Positions 21,847-34,900 of a stretch of DNA of 64,000 bases are shown here, one piece after another. The stretch comes from Rhizophagus irregularis (lineage: Eukaryota; Glomeromycota; Glomeromycetes; Glomerales; Glomeraceae). Under the pieces are notes generated by a model. That model searched no databases. It had not been told where the DNA came from and saw only the letters and a program-made list of their open reading frames with translations. Location: the NCBI RefSeq assembly GCF_026210795.1, contig NC_089440.1:1178001-1242000 (forward strand), given 5' to 3'. The position numbers and the translations under genes are program-made. The stretch's first letter is position 1, and every line of letters starts with the position of its first letter.

Positions 21847-22453
21847 ATGGAAGACAGAAAAAGAACTTATGCTGAACAAAGTTCATCTTCGTCGGACAAA
21901 AGCCCTCCCCCTAAGAGACAACTTTTGTCATCACAACAATCAAGGTCAAATCACGGTGTAAATGGCCAAGCCACCACTTCCTCAAGTAGCTCAAATAGTT
22001 ACCAGGATTATGCTAATATAGATATTTCTGATCCAAAATGGCTTGAGGTTGAGTTTTAAAAATTCAGTTAGTTCTTATTTTGCTTTTAGATACAAGAATC
22101 TGAACTTTATATTTATTTTTAATAATGTTTAGCTTTATCAAAAAGAGGCTATTATACGTGCTTTACGCGAATATAAACGGGAAAGTGAGCGGATAAATAA
22201 GTGGAATGAGCAACTTAAAGAGAAACAGATTAATTATGAAGACCATTTAAGTGTTGTAAATAGGTGCTGGAATAAGGTATTTATTGTTTTAACTTTCACT
22301 AATGATTTGTTGTTATAATACATACGTATTTTAAATAACTTTATAAATAAAATTTTCAGCTATTAAATGATTTACGATTGATTGTCTCCAAAATTGAAGA
22401 TGATGGAAAATTATCGAGCTTAATTCCTTCAGATGGTAATTGATATAATAGTG

Positions 22454-22487
<34 letters not shown>

Positions 22488-25400
22488 TAATAATATTTTA
22501 TAGTTATAATCTTTATTTGTTTTTATCTCTTACAAAAAATTTATCTTTATAGTAATGTTTTAATATCTGGTATAATTGTTAATTCATAAATTTTTTTGAT
22601 GCTATTCAAGAACAACTTCGAGAATCAAAATTCCTTGCTCAAATATCACAATTTGAGCAAAATGATGAAATTATCGAAAGGATTGAAGAATCGCTAACAG
22701 AAAAATTTGCAACTACTAAAAGGGTTATTAATACTCTGCTTGAGAAGATTATTGCGTGGATAGAACAAAGAAATAAATTAATAAAGGTTTTACAAAATGA
22801 AAAAGACCCAGTGTTGAAAGAGAGTAAAGTAATTCATAATCTTAAGGGTGAAAATGAAAATCTAAACCTTCTCATCGCACGCAATCAGAAGGAACTGGAT
22901 GAATTACAAGCACAGCATCACACAGTATCATTTGAGGTACATCATACCTGTTGAACTAAATATTGTTTTTTTTAAATAATATATATATTTATCAAATAAT
23001 AATAATTTATTATAAAAAAAAATAGAAAAGTACTATTAAAGACGAGTTAGAGAAGACTAAAAATCGACTTGAAGTAGCAGAAGAACGTCTTGAAGTCGCT
23101 AAAGATGAACTTGTTCAGGCAGAAAAACGTTTAGATAGATCTAAAAGTGTAACTCTTGGATATTGGACACATCCTGGAAGTAATGTATTTGGATCATCAA
23201 CCACTTCTGAAAGTGATAAGGTTACTTTTTTTATAATATTTTCCGTATATTAAATTATTTTACATTAATCCCGATCGTTTATTATTTAATTCCAATAGCC
23301 AAGCCATAATAATCGCCAAACAGACGAAAATTTAAAACAATTTAAATTTTTGGCCGAATCACGATTAAAAGAATTAGAAGAATTGACTAATGAACGATCT
23401 AAGTTAAAGGAAGAAATTCATCATCTCCGAGAACAAGTATTAATTTTTAAATGTTTTATTTCATTTATAACATTATATTTTATACGTTAATAATTCTTTT
23501 TCTATAAATGATGTATTAAAGTTTAAAAACCTTCCTGAAGATCGTATAATAGAATCTCAAGTGTATCGAAATTTACAAGTGCAATATTTTCACTGTAAAG
23601 ACAATTTAGATTATATACGAACAGTTATGGAACAAAATAGTCGAGATATGGAAAAAATGACAGCAACACGAAATTCAGCAACAAATCAAATACAAGTGAG
23701 ATTTCTATCCTTTATTCTTTATAACAAGGGAATTACAATAGAAAGGGATATATTCTTATTTAATCTAGTTGATAATTCAAGATAATTATTATAACGTCAT
23801 TCTAATTCCTTTATATAATTAGGAAGAAACAAAACAAACTGTTAAGGAGATGGAAGATCAACTAAATAAGCTGCTTCTTGATTTAAATCGAATTCGTGCT
23901 CAAAGGGATGATGTATTAATGGAGGTGGATAAATTGAGAGCAATGTTACCGCAAGAATTTCGTCAAATATCTGCTCTGCGGGTACTTGCTAATGATAGGA
24001 AAACAATAATACGTCAGTTAATGACTGAGATTCAGAGACTTAATATGAAGATTGCTGCTAATGAGGGTAATAAGCAAGCAATGGATTTTTATTGTACACC
24101 TGCGGAACCACCGGACGTTTCTTATGAGGAAATTCAACAAGGAAAAAATTCATTTGAGCTAATAAAAAGACAATTATCTTATGACCATCATTTACAGGAA
24201 GAATTAAAGTATTTTTTTTTTTAGCTTGACTTTAATATACTTGTGGGTTAATACTTGTTAAATAACATATTAAATCATCTTTTAAAATATATATCTTTAT
24301 AGTAAATCAGAAAAAAAAAAGGCGGAGCTTCAAAAAGAATTGGATGAGCTGAAAAACACTTTGAACCTTAATAATATGGGAGAATATCATGAAATTATAC
24401 ATTCCGAAACTAGATTAAAACAAGAAGTTGAAGAATTAAAGAGTAGGCTGGACGAATATGATGAGAAATATGGTATTAAGGACCCTGGAGATGATCCGTT
24501 ACATATTCTCACCACTAAAATCGAAGAAGCGGAGAAAAAAATCGAGAAAATAGAGTCAGAATGTGATTATTTAAGAAAAGTATGTAAACAAATAATTTTT
24601 TTTTTTGTTAATAAATTAATATAAATTAATATTTATCATTTTATTTCATTATTATAGAATGAAAAGCAATTATTACAAGAACTTGAAGTTCTGGGTGATC
24701 ATTGGGCACGTCAAGACCAGGAAAATACTGTCAAAGTGTTTGAAATTATAGCACATGATGAAAAATTGCAAAACGCGCGGGAATCGGTATGAAATAAGTT
24801 GTTAGAAAATATCAAAATTTAATAAATTACGATTGATTATAATTATATTGAATAGGAAGCAAAAGTGAAACAGAAATTAAACTCTATATGGATGGAAAAT
24901 GTTTCTTTGAAAAAACAGAAGAATCATTTATCTACAGTTATTCAAAATCAAACAGATCTCTTGCGACAAAAAGGCTATCTCGAAGAAAATCTTAAATCAC
25001 AACTGGTTTGAAATTACTAACATTACTATTTTTATAATCTGAGGTTGATTTATTAATTTTTAAATTTTTTGCAGGATAATGCCAACAAAGAATTAGCGTG
25101 TTCCAGACAAGTTGTGGATGTTCATAAGCTTAAATTGCATGAATTTACACAACAGAATAAGGATTTAAAGGAAAAAATTGAAAGAAGTGTGACTTCATAC
25201 AATGAGGTGTGATATTTTAAATTCTTTGAAAGTAAATATTCAGCTTTTAGCTCATGTGTTTGACGAGATTACGTTTACACCAACAAATTTTAGAACTCCA
25301 AGAAACTTGAGGAGAGCATAAAATTATATGAAAAAGAAGCTCATAAGTCAAGAAGAAGTGCTGAAGAAACTGAGATGTATAAGAGACAAGTTGAAGATCT

Positions 25401-25699
25401 CCGAAGGACACAAGTATCGGACACTACTGAACAACAATTAATTCAGAGTTATGAGGTACTTTTATTTCTATTAATATATTGTTTTTAAATAGAAAAAAAA
25501 TACTAATTATTTGTTTAATAATAAGAAACTACTTAAATGTTCGTCATGTGCTATTCGATTCAAATCACATTGCTTATTAAAATGTATGCATACGTTTTGT
25601 AAAGAATGTCTTGAAGCACAAGAAAAAGCACGTAATCGTAAATGTGCAAAATGTGGGCTTCCATTTAGTAGTACTGATATCAAGCAATTGTTTCATTAG
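21847..25699 (+). CDS. bre1: BRE1-type E3 ubiquitin ligase (histone H2B)
   Basis: Fourteen exons joined by GT-AG introns give 887 residues without a stop: 21847-22047, 22133-22276, 22360-22435, 22611-22936, 23026-23220, 23299-23436, 23522-23695, 23823-24208, 24303-24579, 24658-24786, 24856-25005, 25075-25206, 25294-25455, 25526-25699. The N-terminus is Ser-rich and basic. An early conserved block (KEAIIRALREYK, then RCWNKLLNDLRLI) matches Bre1 proteins, followed by some 600 residues of coiled coil. The last exon is a C-terminal C3HC4 RING (CSSC at about 835, CMHTFCKEC, CAKCGLPF). In the family, Bre1 pairs with Rad6 to monoubiquitinate H2B in the nucleus, which leads to H3K4 and H3K79 methylation. 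The length and RING position are typical. Confidence is high for the family; exact splice sites are inferred. Confidence 0.93.
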
Positions 25700-26090
25700 A
25701 GCTCGATTAATACAATATTTTTTATTTCTGAAATACTATATTCAAAATTATTTGATTATAATTATGTTTATAACAATTTTGGTTTTATGATCTATCAAAT
25801 TTTTTTGGATTAGTATCGTTTTGTTTTTCTTATGAGTAAATTTTTTATTACTTTTCTTTGTACAAATTTTCCTAACATTTGTTCATTTTTTAATTATTCA
25901 ATAAATCATTTCACCAGAAATAAAAATAAAATGATAATATCCTCCTTGATTTGCAGAAATAGAAATTATGATACGCAAATTAACTGATATGCGATTGCCA
26001 TAAATAATTTTGGCCAGAATTATGAGATCACATGATGTAACTTTTTTGCTAAATTAGCAGCATTATAACGAGACCAAACTATAAACCATA
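25700..26090. promoter_or_regulatory. BRE1-DnaJ intergenic region
   Basis: This 390-bp stretch should hold the BRE1 terminator and the promoter of the J-protein gene. At 26010-26045 it contains a segment (TGGCCAGAATTATGAGATCA) that matches the arms of the foldback repeat at 33139-33524. No other feature was recognised. Confidence 0.5.
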
Positions 26091-26929
26091 ATGAATACAG
26101 AAGAAAATGACTTAGATCTTTACGAACTTCTTGGAGTTAATTACAATAGCACGAAAGAAGAAATTGATAAAGCATATCGTCGTAAAGCTATAAAATTTCA
26201 TCCCGATAAAAATCGAGATAACGTAGAAGCAGGTTTGTTATTGTGTTATACCGCTCTTAATAGATTGACAATTCATTTATTTTGTATAAATGTCCAAATA
26301 GCTACAAAATTTTTTCATCAAATATCGGCTGCTTATAAAACTTTAACCGATCCACAGAAAAAATTAGAATATGATAAAATTCATAAAGCAAAGATTGAGA
26401 GTAAGAAGAGATTTGAAAAGCTGGATGCTAAACGAAAGGCTTTGAAAGAAGGTAATTGGATTTGCTATATTATGCTTATTGTTATTTACTTAGTTACTTA
26501 CATAAATTTATTATTAAAGAACTTGAAGAAAGAGAGAAAGCCGTAAAACAATCAAAAAAGACACCGGTTTATACACAAGAATCTTGCGAGGCAAAGATTG
26601 AACGGATCAAGGAGGAAACAGCCCGAAGAAGACGAGAAAGAGAAGAAAAATTGCGACTATCAGCTGATCAAAGATCAAAAGCATCAACAACATATAGAAC
26701 CAATTTGACACCACCATCATCATCAAAAAATTCCATTAAAGTTCCAGGACCTTCTGTAAGTTTTAATCTATCATTATTTTATTATAAAAACTTTTTATGT
26801 GTCGTTAGTGATTGTATTCCTTTATAGAAGCCACTATTTGGATATAGACAAGGAAGTGATTTTGAATCAATTGTTTTGAATAAAATGATTGAACAAGGAA
26901 AATTAGAAAAAGAAAAACAACAAAGTTAA
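26091..26929 (+). CDS. DNAJC17/Cwf23-like J-domain protein
   Basis: Four exons (26091-26232, 26302-26451, 26520-26755, 26828-26929) encode 209 residues in frame. The N-terminal J domain has YELLGV, AYRRKA and the HPD triad (37-39), followed by [11 protein letters not shown] and EYDK. A charged Arg/Glu/Lys coiled region follows, and a C-terminal block with [10 protein letters not shown] is shared with DNAJC17 and yeast Cwf23. These family members are spliceosome-associated Hsp70 co-chaperones. Known members usually carry an RRM between the coiled coil and the C-terminal block; here only about 30 low-complexity residues occupy that place. It follows BRE1 on the same strand. Splice sites were chosen to keep the frame and conserved motifs. 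Confidence 0.85.
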
Positions 26930-28107
26930 CAGTTTAGAGGGAGCTATTAGATAGTAGTAATCAGTAATAATTTATTGGTAATGTCATTAATAATTTAAGA
27001 TTATATTTTAAATATATTAATTTTCTTTGAAATTTTTAGAATTTAGATGTTTGAATTTTTCTAATAGTTTATAAAACATTCTTGTTATAAAATCAATCCA
27101 TTAAAAATATATTTTGGTTTAATTTAAAAGCCTTCTTATATTTTTACATATTTGAATAACTACCTTATTGTTTTTCAAATCCATTAAAATTGTGTTTTTC
27201 ATATATTTACATTTTTTAAAAGTTTTTTTACAATTAAAATATTATTAATTATTCAAAAATAGGTATTTTATAATAACATTTAATCCTTTTAATTTCTTAA
27301 TACATTGCATATATTTTATTACATATATATAATATATTAATTATTTACTATATATATGGTATTATAAAATAAGTAAAAATATATTAATAAGTATTTATAA
27401 ATTGTAAAATGACATTCTTTAGATCGCTGTAAGGTGGAAATTGAACTCTAAAATGATTATATAATTAGATTATGTAATAATAATCATATGATAGAATAAA
27501 AGATTTTCTTAGAAGAATTTTATATAAATAAATAATTAGAAGAATTATAGAAGAATAGTTAAAATTATAAATTATAATAAGTTATAATAATATAATCAGA
27601 ATTATTTCTAGTTACATCCATAACCATTTTTTTCAATAATATTTTTTTATTTTTTTCATTTTTTTAAATATTTTCTTTAAGCTTCTTTATATTTTAAATA
27701 CACTTTCTTATTTAATATTCTTTTTCTTTTTAATATTAGTAATCTTTTCTTTTTTAAACTGGATAAAATCTTTATTTAAAGGTAAACAATAAAAAAGTTA
27801 AATTGAAAGTGTACTAGAACAAGAATATAAAGACAGAATGTATATAGAGGATAATAACCTTTAAGCAACAACATTATGATAACTATTAAGTAGCTTTAGA
27901 AATACTTTTAGTGAAAACTTTGGATATGAAAAGAGCTTATAATAAAGATCTTATTACTAAAGACTTTATTACCTATTTATAACAAAACACTCTTTATACC
28001 AATAAACCAATACTCTTTATGATACTAAAAGAGGACCCTGAATAATACTAATATAACTCACAAGTAAACTTTAAGTATCGAAGTAAAAATACATTTTATG
28101 ACATAAC
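26930..28107. other. AT-rich spacer, no gene seen
   Basis: Very AT-rich DNA downstream of the J-protein gene. Polyadenylation of that gene is expected within the first 150 bases. No open frame above background, RNA gene or clear repeat was recognised. Confidence 0.6.
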
Positions 28108-28255
28108 TAGGGTTGCTTGCTAAAACCCATCTGGCCTAACGTGAAATGCCGAAACTCATACATAATGCCGAAACTGCCAAAATGCCAAAACTGCCAAAAC
28201 TGTTTCGGCATTTCAGCATTTTGGCAGTTTTGGCATTTTGACAGTTTTGGCATAA
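28108..28255. mobile_element. Truncated copy of the hAT-type MITE family
   Basis: The left end GGTTGCTTGCTAAAACCC matches the MITE family at 3563 and 31452. The interior is a palindrome of GCCGAAACTGCCAAAA words. The right terminal repeat and target duplication are missing. An overlapping short open frame is a by-product of the repeat. Confidence 0.6.
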
Positions 28256-29458
28256 GTAATACTAATATTTTAATAGAGTTTCAGCATATTTTCATCATGT
28301 TAATAGTATCCGACAGTATTTATTGTATTTATTATATGTAATCCAATGATAAAAACTAGCAACTAAATTCAAATTTATCACTAAAGAAATAAAATCCCAG
28401 TTAAAAAAGTTCACCATTTTATTTTTATTTTATTTAATTTTGATAAAAAAAAAATATTTTTTCTTGTTCACTACTATTTTAAAAATAGTACCCGAGTTGA
28501 CGATTATTAATAAATTTAGTTTGTGTAATATACAAGTCAATTATTAAGTAAATTAAGCCACACATTAAAATAAAAAAAAAATAAAAACTTTACCGCCTAT
28601 TCTTTACATGCTACCCGGACGTCAGTATCAATTCACAGCCCAAAAAAATGTGCCGATATTTGGTGCCTAGCTATTCACTATAAAATAATATAATAAAATT
28701 AATAAATTATCTTCAGTGACGATATGTAGGTAGGTTCTTGCCCTCCTACGATTCAAACAAACGAATTGATTGAATTAAAGATGATAATTCTATTTTTAAC
28801 ATATTTAACTTATACATATGAACCTTTGTGCGATTGACCTCCAGAATCTCGATCGATCTCTCCTGTATTCATTATGGAATTCGTCATTTCTTTTTCTTCT
28901 TTCTTCCACCAAGTAATCGGTGTATTTTACCAATAAAAATATTATCAGGTACTTTAAGTAAACTTGCCAAAGATTAAGGTGTCATGACATAAAAAGACCA
29001 CTTCTCTCATTACTTTTGGAATGGGTCAATAAACATCAAACCATTGAATAGGACGAGGGCGGACGATGAAGGTGACGATTGGGCATATTTACAAAATTAA
29101 GAAATTAAGAAAATTCAAATGTTAAAAATTTGTTTAAAAGATGTAAGGAAAAAACGCAAAAAGAATGAGATATGAGTAAGTTTTATAAATAAAATTTGGA
29201 CAATTCCTTTTTGTTCCTTTTCTTCAAAATACTGATTTATTAGTTTGCATCATTAAATTTAAATATCATCCTTAAAATAATAAATCTTTGTTTGTTCTCT
29301 TTGTTCTTAAAAAAATCTTTTTTTTTTAAATTTCGTCACACATAAAAATTTTTTAATTTAAACTTAAATAAATCAATATATAAACTTATTTACAAATTTA
29401 TTTTATTAATAAAAAAAATTATTATTATAATAATTACCTAAAAATAAAGAAAAAATTA
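28256..29458. other. Non-coding spacer with a dispersed repeat
   Basis: No gene was found. The segment 28621-28674 (GTCAGTATCAATTCACAGCC, then GCCGATATTTGGTGCCTAGC) reappears inverted at 47803-47872, so it is a dispersed repeat. The stretch 28790-29080 is less AT-rich but has no convincing frame. The end of the hAT pseudogene lies at 29459. Confidence 0.5.
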
Positions 29459-31993
29459 TTATTCTTCATCTACATCATCTACATCGATAAATTCATTCAA
29501 TAAATCCTCTACATTATAGTTAAAATTTCCTTCTCCATCGCTTTCTTGTTCGCTTTCTTGCTCATTATCATTACTATCATCCGTATTAATTTTTTCATAT
29601 TCTTCTTCAGATTCATCTAAAATATCGTCTGGGATCTCTCCAATTTCTTCAATTATTAATTTGTGTGATAAATCAACAAATTTATCAATCCATACATGTT
29701 CTATTAGGACAACACAATTATCTGGAGGAATTGTAATTTGATTAGGTAAACTTTTATTTGATAAAACATCACATTCATCATCATCATCATTGGTTTCTCG
29801 CTAGAGCCTCTGCAATTCGAATGTTCATTTCAGTTTTGCTAATACAAGTATCATTTTTTTCTATACCGTAAAAACTGAGCTTTTTTTTAGCATTGGATTT
29901 CCAATGCAGCCATAGATTCTAGTCGGCTTATATTTAAATTTAAACGCCAATCATTAAATAGCCAGCCAAGTGTTGAGAATCCTCGTTCACAACTTGCAAA
30001 ATTTGGACAAATCGCTAATAGATGGCGAGCGACTCTTGGGAGGCTGTTCGGTTGAGAGTCAGTATCAATCAAATTCCACCAATTTAGAGGATCGTCTAGA
30101 GAGCAAGATTCATCAAGATCAAAAGGTGGTTTATTATTATGATAGTCCTTAATTTGTTCGCATAGAGCCCTGGATTCTTTAAGATCAAATCCTAACCTTT
30201 TACCAATTGTAGTAGCGTACCTCACGATCTTTGAATAAGCTTTGGCTGTGAGAGGCCTACTCCTAAATTGGGAATCTAGGAAAAAGCAGGTTATATATTT
30301 GTCATCATCGAACTCTTTGAATCTTTCATTCATCACGTTAAAATAATGGTTACAGAAATTTTAATTAAATGATTTGGGTAATTTTTTCAAAACTGCTGAT
30401 AGTCGTATCAAACTTAAAAAACAGTCTCCAAGCGTTGCTGATCTTGATTTTAAAGCCAAGACAGCTTTTCTCAGTGGATCTAAAATGAAAGAAAGAATTC
30501 GTAAATCAGAAAAAAAATTCCGTGTTTGGATAACACGTTTGACCTTATCGTTTAACAAATTACTTTCATTAGTAATATCTGTTCTAGTACTGGTTCCAAC
30601 CTAATTACCGAATCCACTGATTCACTAGCTGTTATTCATCGCGTCTTACAATACAACTTTATGCCTCCTCCATGAATACTATTTTCTTTGATGAGTTGTG
30701 TGAGTTTGGCTCCAGCTTGATGAGAATTTTTAAAAAATGAAGCTAATGTATTAACTTTTCGTAATAAACGATCTCTAAAACTTTCTTTAAGCATATCACA
30801 CGCAATAAGATTAACCACATGAGCTATACATCGTACATTTTCGATGTTAGAATATTTCTCTTCAATAATTTTGCGTGCATTCTGAATGTTTGAAGCATTA
30901 TCAGACACAATAGCCAATATTTTATTTGGACCGATCTTTTCAATTACTTCTCCAATCACTTCGGCTATGTAATTACCTGTATGCGAATGTTCTGACAAAT
31001 CTTGAAGTTTATACAAATACTCTTCTCTCGAGTGAGTCATAATAACAAAATTCCATATGGAACGATGAGTGGGGGATGTCCAACCATCGAACGCTAAATT
31101 ATATTAATATTAATATTATTACTTAAAAACACATTAATAATATTGTTTTAAAAAAATAAAAAAAAGTATATTAAAAACCTAAAGTTAAATTAGCTTCATT
31201 TTCAATGACGGATGTGACAGTTGAATTCACCATTACTAATTCCCGCTCAAGTAACTGATCTGACAAAAATTCTCTGGTTGGCAGCTCATACAAAGAAGTT
31301 AAGCTTTCCTTCACGAAGTTAATAAAAAAAGGATCTTTCGAACTTATCCGGAATAAATACCACATGCAACGAAAATTTAGCCAAGGCACAATTAATCCTT
31401 GTTACTCTACCATTAGGAATTTTGTTGGAATCATGATAGTTTGTCATAGTTAAGGTTGCTTGTCTAAACCTCTTCAAAATCCTACGATTAGTTTCATCAA
31501 AATTTTACTATAGATTTATTATAGTTTCGGCAGAGTTTCGGCAGTTTCGGCATTTATAATAAGTTTCAGCAGTTTCACCATTCTCCAAAGTTTCGCCAGT
31601 TTTTTAATATAACTTTAATATAGTTTCGGCAGAATTTCGCTTTTCGGCGAAACGCCATCTTGCCTAAACCCCTAGGTTTCGGCAAGCAACCTTAGTCATA
31701 GTTAACTGATTATTTCCAACAATTTTTCTTTTTTTATTAACTTTATCTTCACGCTCTAATATTTTATTTAAATATTTTCTAACAATAGATCCTGGAGCTT
31801 CCGAGCAGTAGTTCGCAAAGTGCTCTTCAAGTTTTGATATATTACCTTGCGACCATGAAAAATTACAAGATTTACAAGTGGCATGATATTTTCCTGAACT
31901 AACGGGATTTCCTCTAATAGCGTCCTTCCAGATAGAGCTGGGAGGCCTACCACCTTTACTTTTATTTTTTTCTAAATCTAAAGTGCTAGTCAT
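29459..31993 (-). pseudogene. hAT transposase with BED zinc finger, disrupted
   Basis: Read from 31993 the gene encodes a BED-type finger (CKSCNFSWS..KLEEH). The hAT core follows: PFFINFVKESL, then FDGWTSP after a probable intron at about 31098-31170, SDNASNIQNAR, RCIAHVVNL, and the C-terminal dimerisation block WWNL..LARHLLAI..SCERGFSTL. An acidic tail runs to a stop at 29459. Active members bind DNA ends and catalyse cut-and-paste transposition. This copy is dead: a MITE is inserted at 31452-31694, there is an in-frame stop near 30635 where Trp is expected, and frameshifts lie near 31330, 30350, 29890 and 29800. The element's own terminal repeats were not found. Confidence 0.85.
31452..31694. 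mobile_element. hAT-type MITE C inside the hAT pseudogene
   Basis: A 243-bp copy with TAAGGTTGCTTG ends and a perfect 8-bp duplication GTCATAGT (31444-31451, 31695-31702). It is nearly the reverse complement of the copy at 3563-3806. It interrupts the transposase between the BED finger and the catalytic core, so it arrived after the gene was in place. Confidence 0.9.
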
Positions 31994-32664
31994 ATTAAAA
32001 TGTGTATAAAGTTTTTTTATTTTGTACGTGTTTAAGTAAAAAAAGTAATGCAAAGCGAACACGAAGTAATTTAAGATATCCATAACAGATAATTATATGA
32101 TTTGTTCAAATTTCAGGGTATAGTTGTAATAGTTGGGGATTAAAAACAGTAAAATGATAAATAAAAAAAGGAGTTAAAGGAGTTAAAGGACAAAAAGTAA
32201 TTGATTATCTTTGATATTATCATATTGATGATGTCAGATCATTTCCTGAATGACCGTCAGATATGATTGGTTATGTGTTATGTATTTATTTTCGTTACAC
32301 TACTTACACTACTTACACCTATTAGAAAAATGAAACAATGCCGAAACTATATTAAAGTATTAATATGTATTATGCCAAAACTATGCCGAAATGCCAAAAC
32401 TATTTTGGCATTTTGGCAGTTTTGGCAGTTTTGGCATTTCAGCATTTTTGGCTACTTGCCAAAACCTAGTTTCAGCAGTTTCAGCAGTTTCAGCAGTTTC
32501 AGCATGCCAAAACTCATTAGTTTTAGCAAGCAACCTTAAATATAACTCTGTCAATATTGAAGCTAGGAATTCGATTTTACTACCATTAGAATCCTCTCAT
32601 CGAGACGAATCCAATGATATAAATTTTATTAAAATTGAATTACTGGTTGTGTTAAAAATAGGGG
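31994..32664. other. Spacer with truncated MITE copy
   Basis: This is the upstream region of the hAT pseudogene. The stretch 32333-32538 is another degraded member of the MITE family, ending GCAAGCAACCTTA and containing four tandem TTTCAGCAG units. Two open frames of about 90 codons here are repeat-derived. Confidence 0.55.
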
Positions 32665-33138
32665 TAGGGCTCTGATTAGTTTTGGTAATTATTGAACTGA
32701 ACTGATCAGTTTCAGTATCAGAACGGTTTCAGTATTCTGATTTATCGAACTTAACTTTTCAGTAAATTTACTGATCAGTTTTGGTAATTTTGGTTTTGGT
32801 ATCGGTTTTGCGATTTACTGAACTGAATTATTGAACTGATACTTTCAGTATCAGTTTCAGTAATTTTACTAACCATTTCGGTAGATTTTACCGATCATTT
32901 TAGAAGATTTTACCGGTCAGTTTTGGTAGATTTTACTGATCATTTTAGTAAATTTACTGAACTGATTTGCTGAACTTTTCACATTATGAATGTATTTTGA
33001 CAGATAATTTATTTTTTATAAACGTAATTTATTTTAATAAATAGTTTATTTAACAAGTAATTTGTTTATGACGGTTTTAATATATTAAAGCTATTTTTTA
33101 TTAGTATTACAGCTATTTTCTAAATTATTGACCCCCCC

Positions 33139-33524
33139 TGTTATTTTTAAAAAATTTTTCAGACACAGTCAGACGCAATCAGACACAGTAATTCAGACTA
33201 ACTTATAGTGCCGGCCAGAATTATGAGTCATGTGGTTACACAAATTCCAAAAGGAAATTTTTGAATTTGCAAAAATCACAAAAAATATTTTTTTTTTGTA
33301 GAACGGGTATCACCCAAAAAGGAAATTTAACACGATATTATTTTTTTTTTTGGGTGATACCCATTCCACAAAATATTTTTTGTGATTTTTGCAAATTCAA
33401 AAATTTCCTTTTTTGGAATTTGTGTAACCACATGACTCATAATTCCGGCCGGCACTATAAGTCAGCCCGAATTACTGTATCTGACTGCATCTGACTGTGT
33501 CTGAAAAATTTTTTAAAAATAACA
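33139..33524. repeat. Foldback element, near-perfect 190-bp arms
   Basis: Left and right arms of about 190 bp are inverted copies that differ at only a handful of positions. The tips read TGTTATTTTTAAAAAATTTT, followed by AGACACAGTCAGA. The arms contain GGCCGGAATTATGAGTCATG, a motif that recurs in weaker form at 26010 and 46090. The loop is about 40 bp with poly-A/T runs. No coding capacity. Confidence 0.85.
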
Positions 33525-34138
33525 TAGAATAATTTTAAAATACGTAAATTAAAATTTTATTAAAATTTGATTAAACCTACAAAAAAAGTAAAAGAATGTT
33601 GTGGCACGCCGCCCATAGGATATTAAAATAAAATATTATATGTTGCCACCGACGTGTTGAGTTCGAATAATATCTATGCTTGGTTTGAAATAAAATAAAA
33701 AAAATTAATTACAAAAATTACAAAACATTATTTTCTTATCAAAATATTAATATTATTTTTATTTATTTATTTTTAAAATTTAACTTCAAACTTGAACTTA
33801 ATAATATAATATTAATTAATTCTCAAGCGTACAATGAGTATATTCATAATTGAATAAATTTTAATAATTAATATTTTAATATTATTTTTATTGGGCCAAA
33901 AATTGACTACTGAATTTCCTATCGAAATCCACTTGTATTTATACATTTTAAGAAAAATATTTCTAATATTTACTATCTTTTTTCTAATAAAATTTGAAGA
34001 TCTATTATCATATGACTATCTCGTTATATTAAACTAAACTATAAATATAATTTTATTGGCTAATTATTTACCCATCAGTTAACTATTTATCCTTCGGCTA
34101 ATTATTTATCCTTTTTATTGTATTTTCGGTTATTACAA

Positions 34139-34900
34139 TGTTAATAAACGTTCTTACATAAAGAAAAATTAAAAAATCTGCTTCCCCCTTTGAAAATACT
34201 CACCTCTGATCTCTATTTCCAAATTCTGGGCTAAAATCTATAAAAAAAAGTAGTAAAAGAACGTTAATAAACATTTTTACATAAATAAAATAAAAAAATC
34301 CCAATTTTAAAAATATTCACTGATCTTCATTTGAGTTTCAGGCCAAAATTTACAAAAAAATAGAAACAAAAGAATATTAATAAATATTCTTACATAAAGA
34401 AAAATTAAAAAATCTGCTTTTCCCCTTTGAAAATACTCACCACCTGTCTCTAGGCCAAAATCTACAAAAAAAAAGTAAAAGAATGTTAATAAACGTTCTT
34501 ACATAAAGAAATAAAAAAACCCCTACTTTTCCAAATACTCACCAGTCTCTATTTTCGAGTTGCAGGCTAAAATCTACAAAAAAAAGTAAAGAACATTAAT
34601 ATACGTTCTTATATAAAAAAAAAACAAAAAAACCTCCTCCTGTTTTTCCTTTTAAAAACATTTACTAATCCTCATTTTCAAGTTCCCAGGCTGAAACCTA
34701 CAAAAAGAAAAAAAGTAAAAAAACGTTATTAATAAACGTTCTTATATAAGAAAACATAAAAAAACTTGCTATCTCCTTTTAAAAATACTCACCAGTCTCC
34801 ATTTCCAAGTTCTGGCCGAAATCTATAAAAAAAAGAAGTAAAAGAACGTTTAATAAACATTCTTACATAAAAAAAACAAAAAAAATTTTGGAGACACTTA
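34139..34900. repeat. Tandem array, about seven units of 106-134 bp
   Basis: Units begin at about 34139, 34263, 34375, 34480, 34592, 34726 and 34850, each with TTAATAAACGTTCTTACATA and then AAAATACTCACC and CTAAAATCTACAAAAAAAAG. The unit length varies through A-run changes. It looks like a minisatellite within the 2.58-kb element. Confidence 0.8.

Noticed and set aside
28117-28341. 74-codon open frame
   Set aside because: Lies entirely in a truncated MITE with GCCAAAACTG repeats.
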